DNA of 64,000 bases from Metaphire vulgaris (taxonomy: Eukaryota; Annelida; Clitellata; Crassiclitellata; Megascolecidae). Each line of letters begins with the position of its first letter. The first letter of the stretch is position 1. Of the stretch, positions 1 to 12,654 are shown in pieces. Both the position numbers and the translations under genes were made by a program. Location: the NCBI GenBank assembly GCA_018105865.1, contig CM030859.1, forward strand, positions 4,702,343 to 4,766,342. Reading direction: 5' to 3'. The notes beneath the pieces were generated by a model. The model worked only from the letters and a program-made list of their open reading frames with translations, did not search any database and was not told the origin of the DNA.

Positions 1-514
1 CTAGATAAAAATAATACAAAGGATAAAAGGCTGAAAATAATTAAGTCCCAAGTGAGCAAATTTTTGGGGATTTGTATTTCCTTCAACCTGCTTTTACCAG
101 TTCTCCCCTTTCCAAAAACGCTCGTTTTTCCATCGCTATTTTTATCTGTTCTTGGCACCTGGCATCTTCTGTTATTAGGCTCCCTACATGTAGATAATGT
201 ACGGTTTTTCTCCTTCAACCGTTATTTGCGGTTTTTTTTAATTACCATGACTTTTGTTTTCTAGCGTCTTTATTTTCACGTCATATTCTTTTGACGTTTT
301 ATTTAAACTGTCCGTCATTCTTTGTAGCTCTCTTTCACTCCCCGTCAACATCGCATCGTCGTCTGCAAAGCGTATGGCTTGTATCAGGTTCCCGCCAATT
401 TTTATGTTATCAGTAGTTATGAAATATTGATGGAAATCCCAGCCTCTGTTTCAGCCTCAACCTCGTTTATCATTTCAAAAGAACTCAACACATTGCCTCA
501 TTACGGGTACTACC
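1..514. other. intergenic, nothing recognised
   Basis: Around 250-400 the minus strand resembles short RT-like fragments (a LINE remnant), but too weakly to call. Confidence 0.3.
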
Positions 515-690
515 AAACAGGGATATTTTTATACCCCTTAATTAACACCCCCAAACACCACCACCCCCCAATTTGAGACCGACACTCCTCCAACACCTCC
601 CCAATCTCAGCTATGGGATGACTTTTTGGCTTGTCAGACTTTTTTTGGGCAGGGGACCCCAGAATTTACGGACACCCTCCCAAATTGATA
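515..690. repeat. C-rich copy of the 'CAGGGATATTT' repeat
   Basis: AACAGGGATATTTTTATACC then CCCAATTTGAGACCGACACT, an inverted relative of the 6.4- and 52.1-kb copies. Confidence 0.5.
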
Positions 691-1663
691 ATCCTATAGA
701 AATAACCCTGCTGCCAAAGCGTATTCGTGGCTCTGATATCAGAGGATAGGTGTTCGGGGATCGATGCTCACAGGCGGTGAAATCACAAAAAACGAAGACA
801 GCGGTTGAGGCGGCGGCAGCTGTGTTGAAGCTGCCAGTGGCTTGCCATCGACCTAGTCATCATGGCCTAGTACTGCAACTGCGCTGGTCATTGAGATTGT
901 TTACGCAAGCGGCCGCTCGTTATCTGCGGCGAAGATAATTGGTGTTTGCTGCCCTCCTCCTCCTCCTCCTCGGTTTCCCTTATCTCGCCCGAACGCCCCC
1001 GTCTGACCTTAAGGCTGAAATTTAAGAAGTGACTCGAGTGACATGAACGACTCACGAAAGCTGAAAATTCCGCCGAGTGTTGTCCAGAAGAACAGTTGCT
1101 GTAACTTATTCAATTTGGATTAGGAACATGGCCTGAATTCATTCTATACACTCGGCGAGATTGTACTTCTTGGGGAAGCCCTGTTAAATCTGTTAAAGTC
1201 TTATCTAGAAAATGTAGACTTTTGGATCTTAAACCTACATCTGGCTAATGGGTTGGCTGAGCCAGTGAACGTAGGGTAGCGGCCTATACTATGGTGGCGA
1301 TGGGAGATCGATTTTCCACGAAACCAAAAATGGGGTTTAGCAGTAATGGAAACTGGCTCTGAATTTGCAAAATGGTAGGTAATCGTAGGCTAATGATTAT
1401 ATATCTTACGGTAAATGTGCTTGTATTTCAGCGTTACTGGACTCGGAGATGACCATGGGTCCATTTTTCAGAACCCAATCCAAACCAACTCATCAAATCT
1501 CCAACCCAACCCATGCCGATAATAAGTTTACTTGACCCAACCCCATTTGAATCAATCTGCGACTTCTGCTTGGCACAGCCTGTTTGGCTTGTGCCTCCTC
1601 ACACAGCGACAATTGTCGGGTGTCACGACAGAACTTTCGGTCTCGATGTCCTCGGGTTCCGCG

Positions 1664-1914
1664 ACAATTCGTCAGACTTTTCGACTACCGACAGTAGGCC
1701 TACTACGATACCCTAACCTAAGTTACCTAACCCTAAACATAACCCTACCCCTGACTAACCCTAACTCTAGCAATAACCCTAGCAATAACCCTAGCAATAA
1801 CCCTAGCAATAACCCTAGCAATAACCCTAACCTAAACCCACCCTAACCCTAACTCTAGCACAGATATTGTAGTAGACCTACTGCCAGTAGACCAAAAGTC
1901 TGTAGACGAATTGT
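1664..1914. repeat. inverted-repeat element with telomere-like core
   Basis: Arms of about 47-50 bases (1,664-1,710 and 1,865-1,914) are imperfect inverted repeats sharing ACAATTCGTC, AGACTTTT and CAGTAGG. Between them lie CCTAACC/ACCCTAA units and five tandem 12-mers AGCAATAACCCT (about 1,769-1,829). Coding potential in this tract is an artefact of the repeat. Confidence 0.65.
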
Positions 1915-1945
1915 GGTACCATGTCCTCGGAACACCGATTGAATT

Positions 1946-3453
1946 TTGACGGCCGCTCTGTACTGTCGCATCTACAGTATTTGTTCATTACTGATGGTGT
2001 TTGGTTTGGATTTCGAGGGCGGAAACTTCATTGTCCGAACTCGACTGCGCCGCAGGAGTCGCTCTCTCTAAAAGCGTCTCTGTTGCACGCGTAATAATTC
2101 CGTTCTTTTGCGCCGATTTCAACGGAATTGTACTCACTTTCTGCTCTGATCTGCAGTGAACAGACAAGCGTTTGGCAACGATCGAGCGCTTCTTGATTGT
2201 ATTTTTACAAGCACGCACGCAAGTCAATTTCAACGAAAAGTCTGGATCTGTATAGGCCTACTTCGTTTTCAGTATTGTTCTCTTGTATTTAATGGTTAAG
2301 AGCCTAAAATCATACGAGAATTTTATTTGTGTTTTTGGCGCGTCCTTTACTGGTTTTTAAATTTTCTCGTTTCTTCTGTTAGCCATTATGGCCTAAACTC
2401 TATAATTATTCTGAACAGTGAGCGATGCTGTGTTAGTCTGTGTAGACTACTTGACTATATTAGTATTTCTATTATTATTTCTGACTATTATTATTTCTGA
2501 CTATTATTATTTCTGACTATTATTATTTCTGATTGTTGCTGAGGCCTGGTGGTCTTTAGGCTATACTTAGATTGACAGATGCAGCTCTAGGCGGTCTTGT
2601 GGCGGCCAGAGGAATTTGTTGTCATGAGAACGATATGGAAAAGAAAGTACGGACACGCCTTTAATTTCTTCTCTGTTTCTCCATGGCCGGGCGACTGGTA
2701 ACTGACTAAGCACAGTACGGAGCGAAATATTTCTTTAATTAATGAAGCAAAATCTGTTATAAATAGGGTTCTCGCTAAGGACTTTCAATAAAATAAACTG
2801 ATGTCGTCTGCTGGGATCTCTCCAACGCTCTCGCGAGACCTCCTTGTCTTTTCCCCGCTGAAATTATACCCAGGCTGGCGGTGTTAGTATAGGCCTATAT
2901 CTAGATATTGTAATGTAGTTCTAGTACATTACACTGTAGGTCTTATGATTTATATTCACTATTGTTGTTATTGGCTCGACCGGCACATACAGGCGTAATT
3001 TGAGAATACAGTCTGTTAATGCTAAAACAATGGAGTGCTGCTGAATGTTTTGGAAGGCTCTCGCGGACCTCCGCCGTATCCTCCGCGGACCCCCTTCGGT
3101 CCGCGGATCACAGTTTTGGAACCGCTGTTCTCACGGATCGTTAAATTTTATTTTCGTTTGAGAAAAGAAGGTGTTACTTGTGAGTGCAATTTATGAAACG
3201 AAGAGTGCTTTGCAGTCCTTGGATTTTAAGGTTTTAATTGTCATTCATTTTCGAAATATGCTGATATTGGTCAACCTACGCATAGACATGGGTTCAATGG
3301 GTCGTAGTGGGTTGGGTCAGAAATTGCCATGTTTATTGTGGGTTGGGTTGGGTAAGAACGCATTTATTTAAGCTCAGTTACGAGTAATTAGTTGTCAAAG
3401 CACCCGTGTTTTGTGCCATTCGCTCACCTACGGCGCTATAGCAAATTGTCTGA
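1946..3453. other. intergenic, no gene recognised
   Basis: AT-rich DNA with the tandem 16-mer at 2.46 kb and a GC-rich palindrome-like CCGCGGACC...GGTCCGCGG at about 3,081-3,107. No supported coding sequence. Confidence 0.4.
2457..2533. repeat. tandem 16-bp repeat
   Basis: Four to five copies of TATTATTATTTCTGAC in direct tandem. Confidence 0.8.
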
Positions 3454-3454
3454 C

Positions 3455-3489
<35 letters not shown>

Positions 3490-3519
3490 TAATAATAATA
3501 ATAGTAATAATAATAATAA

Positions 3520-3550
<31 letters not shown>

Positions 3551-3553
3551 AAA
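3454..3553. repeat. (AAT)n then (AAG)n microsatellite
   Basis: Long AAT run with rare interruptions, turning into AAG units. Confidence 0.9.
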
Positions 3554-4393
3554 ATAAGTCATGGTTTAAGAAATTGCAATGTATTACGGTGGGTTGAGTG
3601 AGTCAAGTAGGCCTAACCCTATTGCTTTTTTGGGTTGGGTCTGAATCGTGATAGGTTGGGTTGGGTTTGGCTTACAAAAATGGACCCATGTCCATGTATG
3701 GGTCAACCTAGCTGGTCTCAGTGTTTAATCTAGACTCTGGACTCCTGGGAGAAACTGACAAGGCCGGGGGAAGTCAGCTAAGAGGCTACTGTTAGTTGAT
3801 GTAGTATGCCAAAATTTCCGGAGGCAATTTGAAATTTTAGGGGGAAAGGGCAATTTCCCCACCCCCGGAGACGGCCTAGATTAAACCCTGTCTGGTCTTG
3901 TTTACTGACTTTGTGGAAATCCTGTCCTGGATGCTCAAATTTAAAAATAAAATAAGAGAAACGAAAATAATCGTTTGCAGCTGTTTTCGTTTATGTTTAA
4001 CGACTTTCGTTTTACTAAGCTTCATCTCAATGCTTAGCATAGACCTAATCAAGATCTCCACTGAATGTATCCAGGGCCTTAAGCGCTGATTTTTGCCCAA
4101 AGTTTAAAAAAATCAACTGTCTACACTCTACAGCCTCAATCTGTGAAACTTGTATGAAATTGGCGAACAGAGAAGGTCACCAGCAATTTTGTGTAAATTG
4201 GTCATACCGTGGACGTGGATTTGGAGTTCTGAGGTTAAATGTCATCGAAAATGTTCGACTTGTGTTATTTTAGCACTTTAAACATTTTCCAGTGTACACC
4301 TGTAGTTATGGATCCAGTGAACACTCCAAAATATGTCTATTTTCATGTTCACGACAGGACGATGTCCCCCTCTACCCCTACCCCTACCCCCAT

Positions 4394-4560
4394 GCATTGT
4401 TTTATCCAGATAGGGGGAGAGTCCCCTCCAAAAACTCAAATTCCCCTTCTCCCCCCCCAAAAATTCCAAGCAATGACACAGAATTTTGCATTGAACTATG
4501 TCTCATCCCCTCCAGCCAAGTTAACTCCCCCAAAGGCCTGGAGTCTGGATAAAACACTGC
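4394..4560. mobile_element. short inverted-repeat transposon, copy 1
   Basis: Ends GCATTGTTTTATCCAGA and TCTGGATAAAACACTGC are inverted repeats. The interior contains TTGCATTGAACTATGTCTCA and CCCCTCCAGCCAAGTTAACT, also present in the copy at 15,350. Confidence 0.65.
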
Positions 4561-5119
4561 CTCAGTGGCACGGACGAACGCACAGCGTGCTCTTAGCTAC
4601 TCATCCGCGGGACGAGGACATAGCATACGTTCTTCTGGATACTACAGGGGAAGAGCGTCTTCGATTTGCTTATGCGGCACTTAACACACATAGCATAACT
4701 GGAATCGGATTCAATAGGGTTTTGGGCAAAAGACTAAACATAATCATTAGTAGCAGTTAGTTCATTAGTTAACGAACTTGGCTTCATGAAGTTTCTTTAA
4801 TTTGCGTAAATTTGCAGCATCTAAGCCAGGGGTATTCAAATGGCGGACCGCGGACCAGATCCGGCCCGCCACGGAGTGTGAAATGGCCCGCGAAAATACT
4901 GAAACGACATATAACATTTTATAATAACTACGAAATGCTTTTAACGTCTTACTAGTTTTATAATACCTATGAAGTACATATTTGTAACTAAAATATTATT
5001 TACCTGACCATCGGGCGCCAGTCATAAACAAATTAGGTCCTTCATAAAATTTAATTGAATGCCAGTAGCCTAGGTTAATTCGCATACTATTATAGTAGAA
5101 AAGTATTGGAAGATATATC

Positions 5120-5296
5120 CAGTGGCGGCGCCACATGGGAGACCCGGAGGTCCGTGCCCCTATTGAATGCCTGGCCCACCATGCCCCTGTTAGGACTCTA
5201 CTTACTACTACATACCTATCAACAAATGGTTGGCCCCCTTGCTTAGAAGTTGCCACTGCAACGGCCCCCACTTGCCAAATCCTGGAGCCGCCACTG
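5120..5296. mobile_element. short inverted-repeat transposon
   Basis: Ends CAGTGGCGGCGCCA and TGGAGCCGCCACTG are inverted repeats about 177 bases apart. No exact target duplication seen. Confidence 0.55.
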
Positions 5297-6363
5297 GTTT
5301 AATCCTACTTTCTTGAGGGTCCATCCATACAGTACGTTCGCATTGAGGGGGAGGAGGCTGAGTTTTGGAGATTTTACGTATGTACGGTGTGTGCAACGGG
5401 GGAATTAAAATATGTCTTTTTGCGTACGTACTATATGGATGAGCCCTCGCAGGACTCAATGTGAACGTGTGTCTATAGGCTATTTCTGACATCGTAGTTC
5501 ATTCAGTGGGAATCAGTGCGAATCAATGAGCTTTTTACCACGACGAAGTGTAGCCGTCGAGTATGAATGCTGCTTTGATGAAATCTGAGTGCAAATAATA
5601 ATTATGGATCGACTTTCACATTTATATTTCTCTAACAACCTAATCGATTGAATAAAATAATCACATTGAAATAAGACGTTTTCAATTTTATCTAATGTTC
5701 AGTGGCGGTTGTTCAGCGTTGTTGGTGGCTCACAGGGGGGGGGGTGCAATGAATTTCTAGGAAGATCCCGCCAATTGTCAAAGGAATTATATGTAAACGG
5801 CTTAGAAGAAATCTGAAGATTTGATTTATAAAATATAATGTTCAGAATTGACAATGTTTAATAAAAGCCATTTTAGTCTGGTTGTACAAAGTCATAGTGC
5901 AAAATGGAGTTTTCTATTGCTGGAAGTGAATTTGTCGATGACATTGTCAATGAATATGTCCATATCTTTGTGGATATTCATCAAGACTAATCCGTTTAGA
6001 CGATCATCTTCCATTGGAGACCCATTTTTGGTGGGCCGGTGGGGGACGTCATCCCCAACCAACGTGGTATCGCCCCTGCTAATGTTTAAATATTTGTTGA
6101 CACACGTTGGCGTCCGAGGGTTCATGCTAAACAAGTTAGTTAACCTAAATAAACTAAAGACATCATGAACGCTCCCCTTGCCATGTATAAAGTACGGTAG
6201 ACCGGTTAGGGTAGAGTTAGTAAGCAGTGATTTCCGCCTCTCCCCCCTACAAATACCACCTGGCGGCGTCTTCCAATGTCAGATTAGAAGTTATATTTCC
6301 AATCTAGTAAAAAAATGGGAGGGCGGTTATCATCGTATCTGATGTCTCAATGCAAGGCGGGAT

Positions 6364-6540
6364 AGCAAAATGGGAAGATTTTCCCTGACCATAGGATTGT
6401 GAATTTAGGGGAGTGTCGGTAAAATTTGGGGGTGTTCGGGGGCTATTTAGGGTACATTCTTAGATTAGGAAATTTTGGGGTGTCGGCCTCAAATTGGGGG
6501 TGTTGAGGGGCGTTAGGGGGTGTAAAAATATCCCTGGTCC
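6364..6540. repeat. G-rich repeat, 'CAGGGATATTT' family
   Basis: GGGGTGTCGGCCTCAAATTG and AAAAATATCCCTGGTCCTG match repeats near 52,053-52,220 and, inverted, near 515-620. A decayed inverted-repeat transposon family. Confidence 0.5.
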
Positions 6541-6759
6541 TGTTAGCATAATTGTGAAGTTTTCGCGATCTTCAAGAAAACATTTTATAGCTCTATGGCC
6601 TGAATTATTCTCTCTGCTGTGCATTTTATTTCCGATCAATAAAGATGGCTATCATCAAGTGCTCACAGGTGGTGTCATGTAAGTGTCATACACAGAGCAC
6701 ATGTATGATGAACAGTCAAATACGACAACTTGGTAACACAAAGATTGGTTGATATCGAA

Positions 6760-7210
6760 AGCAGTGATGCTAATCCTTGTTCTGGTCCTTGTCCTAAAGG
6801 ACCAATTTGAAGTCCTCGTCCTTGGGGAGTCAGTCCTCGTCCTTATCCTCGTCTTTGCAGATCGGCCTTTTCCTCGTTTTTGTTGGCTTTATATGACCTG
6901 GAATTGATATATCGAAGTAGGCCTATTTATCACGGTCCCTTGAGCTTCGATATAACGGGGTTCTAGAGTATAGAATGTGTTCTACATTCTCTTCTTTTTG
7001 CTTTTTTAATTTTGTGATTCGAATTGAGATCGTTTTTGGGTTTTCCTTTCTGCCTTTTTCTGTCTTACAGATCTTGTCCTTGATCCTTGTCCTTAGAGGT
7101 CAGTCCTCGTGGTCCTTGTGCTTGTGGAGTAGGTTCTCGTCCTGAACCTTGTCCTTGAGGGGTCAGTCCTTGTTCTTATCCTCGTCCTTTGGGGTCAGTC
7201 CTGTTAACAT
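6760..7210. repeat. CCTTGTCC-rich low-complexity repeats
   Basis: Two clusters built from GTCCTTG/GTCCTCG units (about 6,775-6,880 and 7,072-7,202) separated by AT-rich DNA. A minus-strand relative is at 41,219-41,280, where AGGGATGCTAACAAGGATTC and GGACTAACATCCCTG are inverted ends. Confidence 0.55.
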
Positions 7211-7852
7211 CACCGATCGAAATCTTAAAGCCAATAAATCCAAACCAGTCTTGCAATTAATTGCAGAGAAACATGACTGTCTGACACTGTCTAAAATGGC
7301 GATAAATTAGCACTAATTGCATTTGGAACTGTTGAAGGCAAAATTGTTTAGGATCCAGATTCTGAAAGTGTGGAATTAATACGACAAGCAATCATTGCAT
7401 AATTATGCAACGCTGGAACTGGCCTCCTTTGATCCACCCACCCACCCAACCAGCCGGCGGCCACCCTGTAACGATTTCAATAGACCCACCTCAGCAGTAT
7501 GTGACAAATATTTTTACACTTAATTTTTCTAGTTAAGTGCAATTACATTTATTACTTATTTTTCTTGTCCTTGTTATTTTCCAGTATGTTATTTCCCAGT
7601 ATGTAAAAGAAATCAAATTAACAATAAAAAATTAATATGGTAAAATAATATACATCGGTATTAAAGTTAAACGTATAACGTAGTATAATAATGTCCTCTA
7701 ATGCCCAAATCTCTATATATGCAGCTCTTTACCGTTTGGTAAATCGGTTTTACGAGCACTACATAAGGGTCCGTCCATATAAAGTATTACATACGCAATG
7801 AGGGGTCACGTATTTAAGAGATTTTACGTACGGATACGTACGGGGCGGGGGT

Positions 7853-8050
7853 AGGGTTGCCATATCCCTGGCTCCAAAATACCGGACACCCGTGTAGGTG
7901 GCAAAAATGGAAACGTAACAAGATGGACAAGGGGACAATTTGTATTATTGTTTGGTCAAAGCCAATAGATTGCAACTTGGTGATTTTGCAGGTTTTTTCC
8001 AAACTTCAAATCCGTTTTTTCCAATTTTTCGCCTGCTGTTTTTTTGGATA
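7853..8050. repeat. 'AGGGTTGCCA...CCGGACA' repeat end
   Basis: GGGTTGCCATATCCCTGG and ATACCGGACACCC; the reverse-type end (ATACCGGACACAGG ... ATCTGGCAACCCTAAACG) lies at about 13,045-13,155. Probably two ends of one repeat family. Confidence 0.45.
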
Positions 8051-8088
8051 GGCCACTATAGTCCTCGGCGCCTCAAATAACATATGTT

Positions 8089-8878
8089 CCGTGGCGTATT
8101 TAGAATTGTGGTAAGGGGGCCAGTACATGGCGAGCGCGAAGCGCGAGCCTATAATGGGGGTCTAGGGGCGAAGCCCCCAGTGGGGTCCAAGGACAAAGTT
8201 TCTGGTGGGGGGTCAGGGGGCTTTGCCCCTTAAGCTGGCGACATTTTAAGATTTTCCAGATTTTTTTCTGAAAATATGCATGATTATGTTCTTTTCATCA
8301 ACATGTGCAAGCCACCTGTATTGGAGAAAAATGGAATTCTGTGGGCTGTGACTAAGCCCTGTATGCATATTAGGCTGAAAATGTAAGCGTTTTAGACTCG
8401 AAATCTAATGTTGTCTGGAGAAATCGCTTTGAAGGTGGACCAGACGACATTTTAAAAATATCATGAACACTAAGCTAGTAAGTTCTTGGAGTAACGATTA
8501 CTCCAAGAGTAAGTTACACAAGATCATAGATGTGACGTCACACTGCTTAATAAATGAGTAAATCTAACAGTGTTCTGTTTTCTATCAGTAATGCATGACT
8601 TGATTCCTACGTGTTGTAACTGTTGTTTAACCCTTTGAATTCCCGTTTAATTTAACTCATTGAATAATTCTTATAAAGTCCCAACGCTGGAGTGACAAGA
8701 TTATAAAATTAAGATTATGGTTTAATTAGAAGACCAGAGGCATATACTTGAATTAACTTTCTGTACGTACGTGGGACAACTACAGCACTTGATTGGCCAG
8801 AATGGATGGGTCAGGACAGGCTAGGCCAAGACCAAAGGGGACCATGGCCCAAATGGCCCAATGGTAAATACGCCACTG
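8089..8878. mobile_element. hAT-like nonautonomous transposon with exact 8-bp duplication
   Basis: The left end CCGTGGCGTATTTA and right end TAAATACGCCACTG are inverted repeats, flanked by CATATGTT at 8,081-8,088 and again at 8,879-8,886. The interior has the GGGGCGAAGCCCCC palindrome near 8,165-8,178 and no transposase. Ends and 8-bp duplication fit the hAT superfamily. Confidence 0.85.
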
Positions 8879-9549
8879 CATATGTTGTAAATAAAACAAT
8901 AAAATTGCTATTGCCTCTTTAAATATATGTAAACTATGCTGTTTACAACAAAGAAATAAAAAATTGGTACATGACTTTGTATTAATTTATTCATTGGACT
9001 CGGCTGCTTTTATTATTATCTTCTTTTTTTTTCAATTATATAAAATATACTTTAAAATTGCATCTCACTAATTCTCTTCCATGTAGCCAATAGATCAGTG
9101 AGCCAATAACAGTTGACCCAATAGGGCCTATAGGCCCTTAAAAGTACACACCGCAACTGACAATACCGGTATTATGGGGCCTTAGGGTTAACAAACTCAG
9201 CCAACGAGTTGAAACGTACCTGATCATTATTTATGAAATCTTGTTGTCAACTAAAATTGGATAGAACATTAGTCATCTTAAATTATAATGTAATTCATTA
9301 TTAATAATTTAATCAATAATTTAACTTTTCACGCTCTTTGACCGGGTTGGAAAAATTCATCAGAACCTTTTAAAGCCAGATTTTCTATGACTTTAAAATT
9401 CACGACTATTGTTTAAAAGATGGCAAATACTGTAAATAAAATCTGCAAATTTAAAATCAAATTGAATGTGGGCGCAGACTTTACGCCTCTGATCTGGTTT
9501 TTGTCAATACAGTGAAAGCTTTTAAACTGCCTAACCGCCCCAACCAACT

Positions 9550-11207
9550 TTAGCCCAGTGTTTCCCAAACTGTGGGTCATCATCTTCTCCTTGTTCCTTC
9601 ATGAACTGAAGTTAAGGTGACAGCATGAATTTCTTTCCTCCAACCATGTCGATCCTCTGTCTTCTTGACTGCTGCTGACATTTTCATTCCTGTCCACTCT
9701 TCCACGTCATCCGCCCATCTTCTCCCTGGTCGCCCTCTTCGTCTAGTTCCCGACATCATTCCTTGTTGGATTGTCCTCTCCAATGTTGACCTGGTGTCGC
9801 TGTTCCGCTGTACGTGTCCGAAGTATTGCAGCTTCCTTCTTTTGCACATGTTGAGGAAACGTCTTTCCGTGCCTGACATTTTCAAAACCTCTTCATTGGT
9901 TTTCCTATCTCTCCAGCTTATGCTTTGCATGGTACGTAATGAGTACATTTCAAAAGCTTCTATTCTTCTCTGTATTTTTCTTTTCAGAGTCCAACTTTCA
10001 CATCCATATGATGCTGTACTCCATGCAACACTCTCGATTATCCTCTTCTTTGTTCTCATGCCGATATTATTGTCTTTCCAAATGTTCTTCATTTTTCTGA
10101 TGGCAACCCTTCCTTTTGTCAATCTGGCCTTTATTTCTTCCTCTAGGGAGCAGTTTTCTGATATAATTGCGCCAAGATATGTAAACTTTCCCACTTGTTC
10201 CATTACCTTCTGATCTACTCTGATGGAAACTTTGTCTCCGTTAGTTGTCATTACTTTTGATTTATTTACATTTATTTGCAGCCCATATTTCGCACTCGCT
10301 TGTTCCACTCTGCTTACTAGTTCTTGAAGTTCCTGTGCGCTCGATGCCAGCAAAACCACAACGTTTGCATACCTTAGATTATTAATGGTTAGTCCACCAA
10401 CTTTGCATCCCCCTTTGAACCCTTCCAAAGCCACACGCATTATCATTTCTGCTATTATATTAAACAGACGTGGGGATATTGTACAACCTTGTCTCACGCC
10501 CTTTTTTATTTTGAACCATTCTGTGACTGTTCCCATTATTCGTATGGCACCTTTTTGGTTTTTGTACAAATTTGTTAGTAGTTGAACCAGATGTGCCGGA
10601 AAGCCCATCTCCAACATTATATACCATAATTTTTCATGAGGTACAGAGTCAAATGCTTTTGTATAGTCTATAAAGCAGATGTACAGTGGCTGCTGGAATT
10701 CTTTTGCCTTTTCCATTATTATTCTTAAATTTGTTATGTGATCCCTTGTGCCACGTCCTTTTCTGAAGCCTGCTTGCTCTATTGCAATCTCCTCCTCCAT
10801 TTTATTGTCTATCCTTTCCAGAATGACTCGTAGCAATATCTTACTAATGTGTGATATCAGGGCTATAGTTCTATAATTAAACTGTGGGTACCGACCCAAA
10901 AGTGGGTCGCAGGGTTCAGCCTAGTGGGTTGAGGGGTAGCGTGAAATTAGATTCAAGATTGTCATTTTCTAACCAATACCACAATGTCACAAGCCTTGAA
11001 AGTTGCAAGTAGACATAAAGTTTTAAGTGATGTAGGCCTATATACCTGCAATCCTCCAAACACACACACACACACATATTACACAGCGTATATTACAATG
11101 ATGTGTTTTATCCAATTTAGTTGACAATAAGTTTGCAGGGTCGCGGCATTTTTACAAAGCCACTGAATGAGTCGCACAACTACAAAAAGTTTGTGAAACC
11201 CTGGCCT
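9550..11207. mobile_element. hAT-like nonautonomous element interrupted by the RTE-like LINE
   Basis: The left end CAGTGTTTCCCAAACTGTGG and the right end AGTTTGTGAAACCCTGG form inverted repeats. GTGGGTACCGACCCAAAAGT resumes at about 10,886, next to the LINE. The LINE therefore inserted into an older element. A clear target duplication was not seen. Confidence 0.6.
9580..10899 (-). pseudogene. RTE-like non-LTR retrotransposon reverse transcriptase, inactive
   Basis: One 439-codon open frame covers the RT domain: EQAGFRKGRGTRDHI, FIDYTKAFDSVPHEKLW, GVRQGCTISPRLFN, then FTYLGAIIS, AYGCESWTL-like SYGCESWTLKRK, and a C-terminal RRRKLQYFGHVQR / RGRPGRRWADDVEEW region. The catalytic YADD box reads YANV, so both aspartates are lost and the enzyme should be dead although the frame is open. 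The 5' end (endonuclease) is absent. It sits inside a hAT-like element whose ends are at about 9,550 and 11,206. Confidence 0.88.
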
Positions 11208-11544
11208 ATAGTACTTTTAAAAAGTAATCTTATTTCACAATAACGCAAGGAAAGCGTATTCTAGCCATTTTGCTCTGAAACTCCAGTAACAATAGAGAAT
11301 CTCGGAATTAATGAAGCAGAAATACCTTTGACACAACCTTGCAGTTGAGCGACTTTGCCATACTCATAGGATTTTCAAGACGCGTAACAAAGGTATGTTC
11401 CTGGCTAAATTTAAAAGATAATTTTCAAGAAATTTCGATATCAATGTTCTCATTTTGTCTTATTTAGCCAAAAATATAAATAATTCTGCTAGATATATTT
11501 GCCACATTTTCATTCAAATTAAATCAGAGCATTTCTTTTGCCTT

Positions 11545-12466
11545 TTATTCAAAACGCAAATTGCAAATCCTAAACTAGTTTTGGCTCCTGATACCACAAT
11601 AATCCCTGTTCCAACTGCTAGAAATCTCGGATTCAAATTTGACTATTTTCTAAACTTCGAATCACAAATCTCCCAACTTTCAAAAGCCTCCTTTATTCAT
11701 ATTCGTGACCTTCGTCGCCTACGTTCTTGTCTTGATATTAAGACTGCGTCCACAATCGCCACCTCTATAGTCCACTCCAAATTAGATTACTGTAACTCCC
11801 TCTACTATAACCTTCCCAAAGCCTCCATCAACAAATTGCAAATCAATACAAAATGCTTTAGCTCGTGCTGTTACTATGTCACCTAAATTCTCCCATATTT
11901 CACCCATACTAAAATCATTACATTGGCTTAAAATAACAGAACGTATCCAATATAAGATAATAACACTTACACATAGCTCACTTCAGTCATCAAAACCTGT
12001 CTACCTTAGATCACTATTAACCCCTCAGCCTCCTCGACCCACACGTTCGTCATCTCATCTCACTCTGTCACGCCCGCTAAATCAGTCATCCCTGAAAATT
12101 TGCAGCCGTGCCTTCTCATATACGCTGCACCTGAACTCTGGAACTCGATCCCAGCTTCCCTTCGCACACTTGGACACTTTCAAACAATAAAATCTGATTG
12201 TCCGTTTCCTATAATTTCTGCACTATCTCCTCAAGTCTTCAGGTCTAAGCTTAAATCCTTCCTGTTTCTTAAATCATTTCCGCCATAGCTGTAACAACCT
12301 AGCCTCACTGCCCTTCGGATATTGACTATTGCCTGGCTGATCTGACCTTTCCTATAGCTATTTTAAGAGAGGCTGAGCGCCTAAGAATAAGCAGCTAGGC
12401 CTACTGTTGTGCTGCTTTCCAAGGCGCTATAGAAATCCACGAGATTTTACTTTACTTTACTTTTTA
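11545..12466 (+). pseudogene. CR1/L2-like LINE 3' end, frameshifted
   Basis: Frame 1 gives NLGFKFDYFLNFESQIS, SKLDYCNSLYYNLPK; a shift then gives FSHISPILKSLHWLKITERI and a C-terminus with ALELWNSIPASL-like LWNSIPASLRTL. These are the CR1/L2/Rex RT C-terminal hallmarks. The 3' end carries GCGCTATAGAAATCC followed by a (TTTAC)n tail at about 12,444-12,466. Truncated at the 5' end. Confidence 0.8.
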
Positions 12467-12654
12467 ACGTTCGCCAGGTGGCGCCAGTCGCATTTTATAT
12501 TACAAGCTATGATTAGGGTATTGGCACGTTACAAAACCGCTGAAGTTGGCCGCGGTCCAAAATGCTTGGGAAGCCCTGTTTTTGACTGCTTACTGATAGG
12601 CTGCAGATTTAGGATGTGGGTTTTCCCAAGCATTGATATTATTTATATAAAAAG

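Noticed and set aside
1532..1846. Frame with repeated NPSN units
   Set aside because: Translation of the telomere-like 12-mer repeat, without other coding features.
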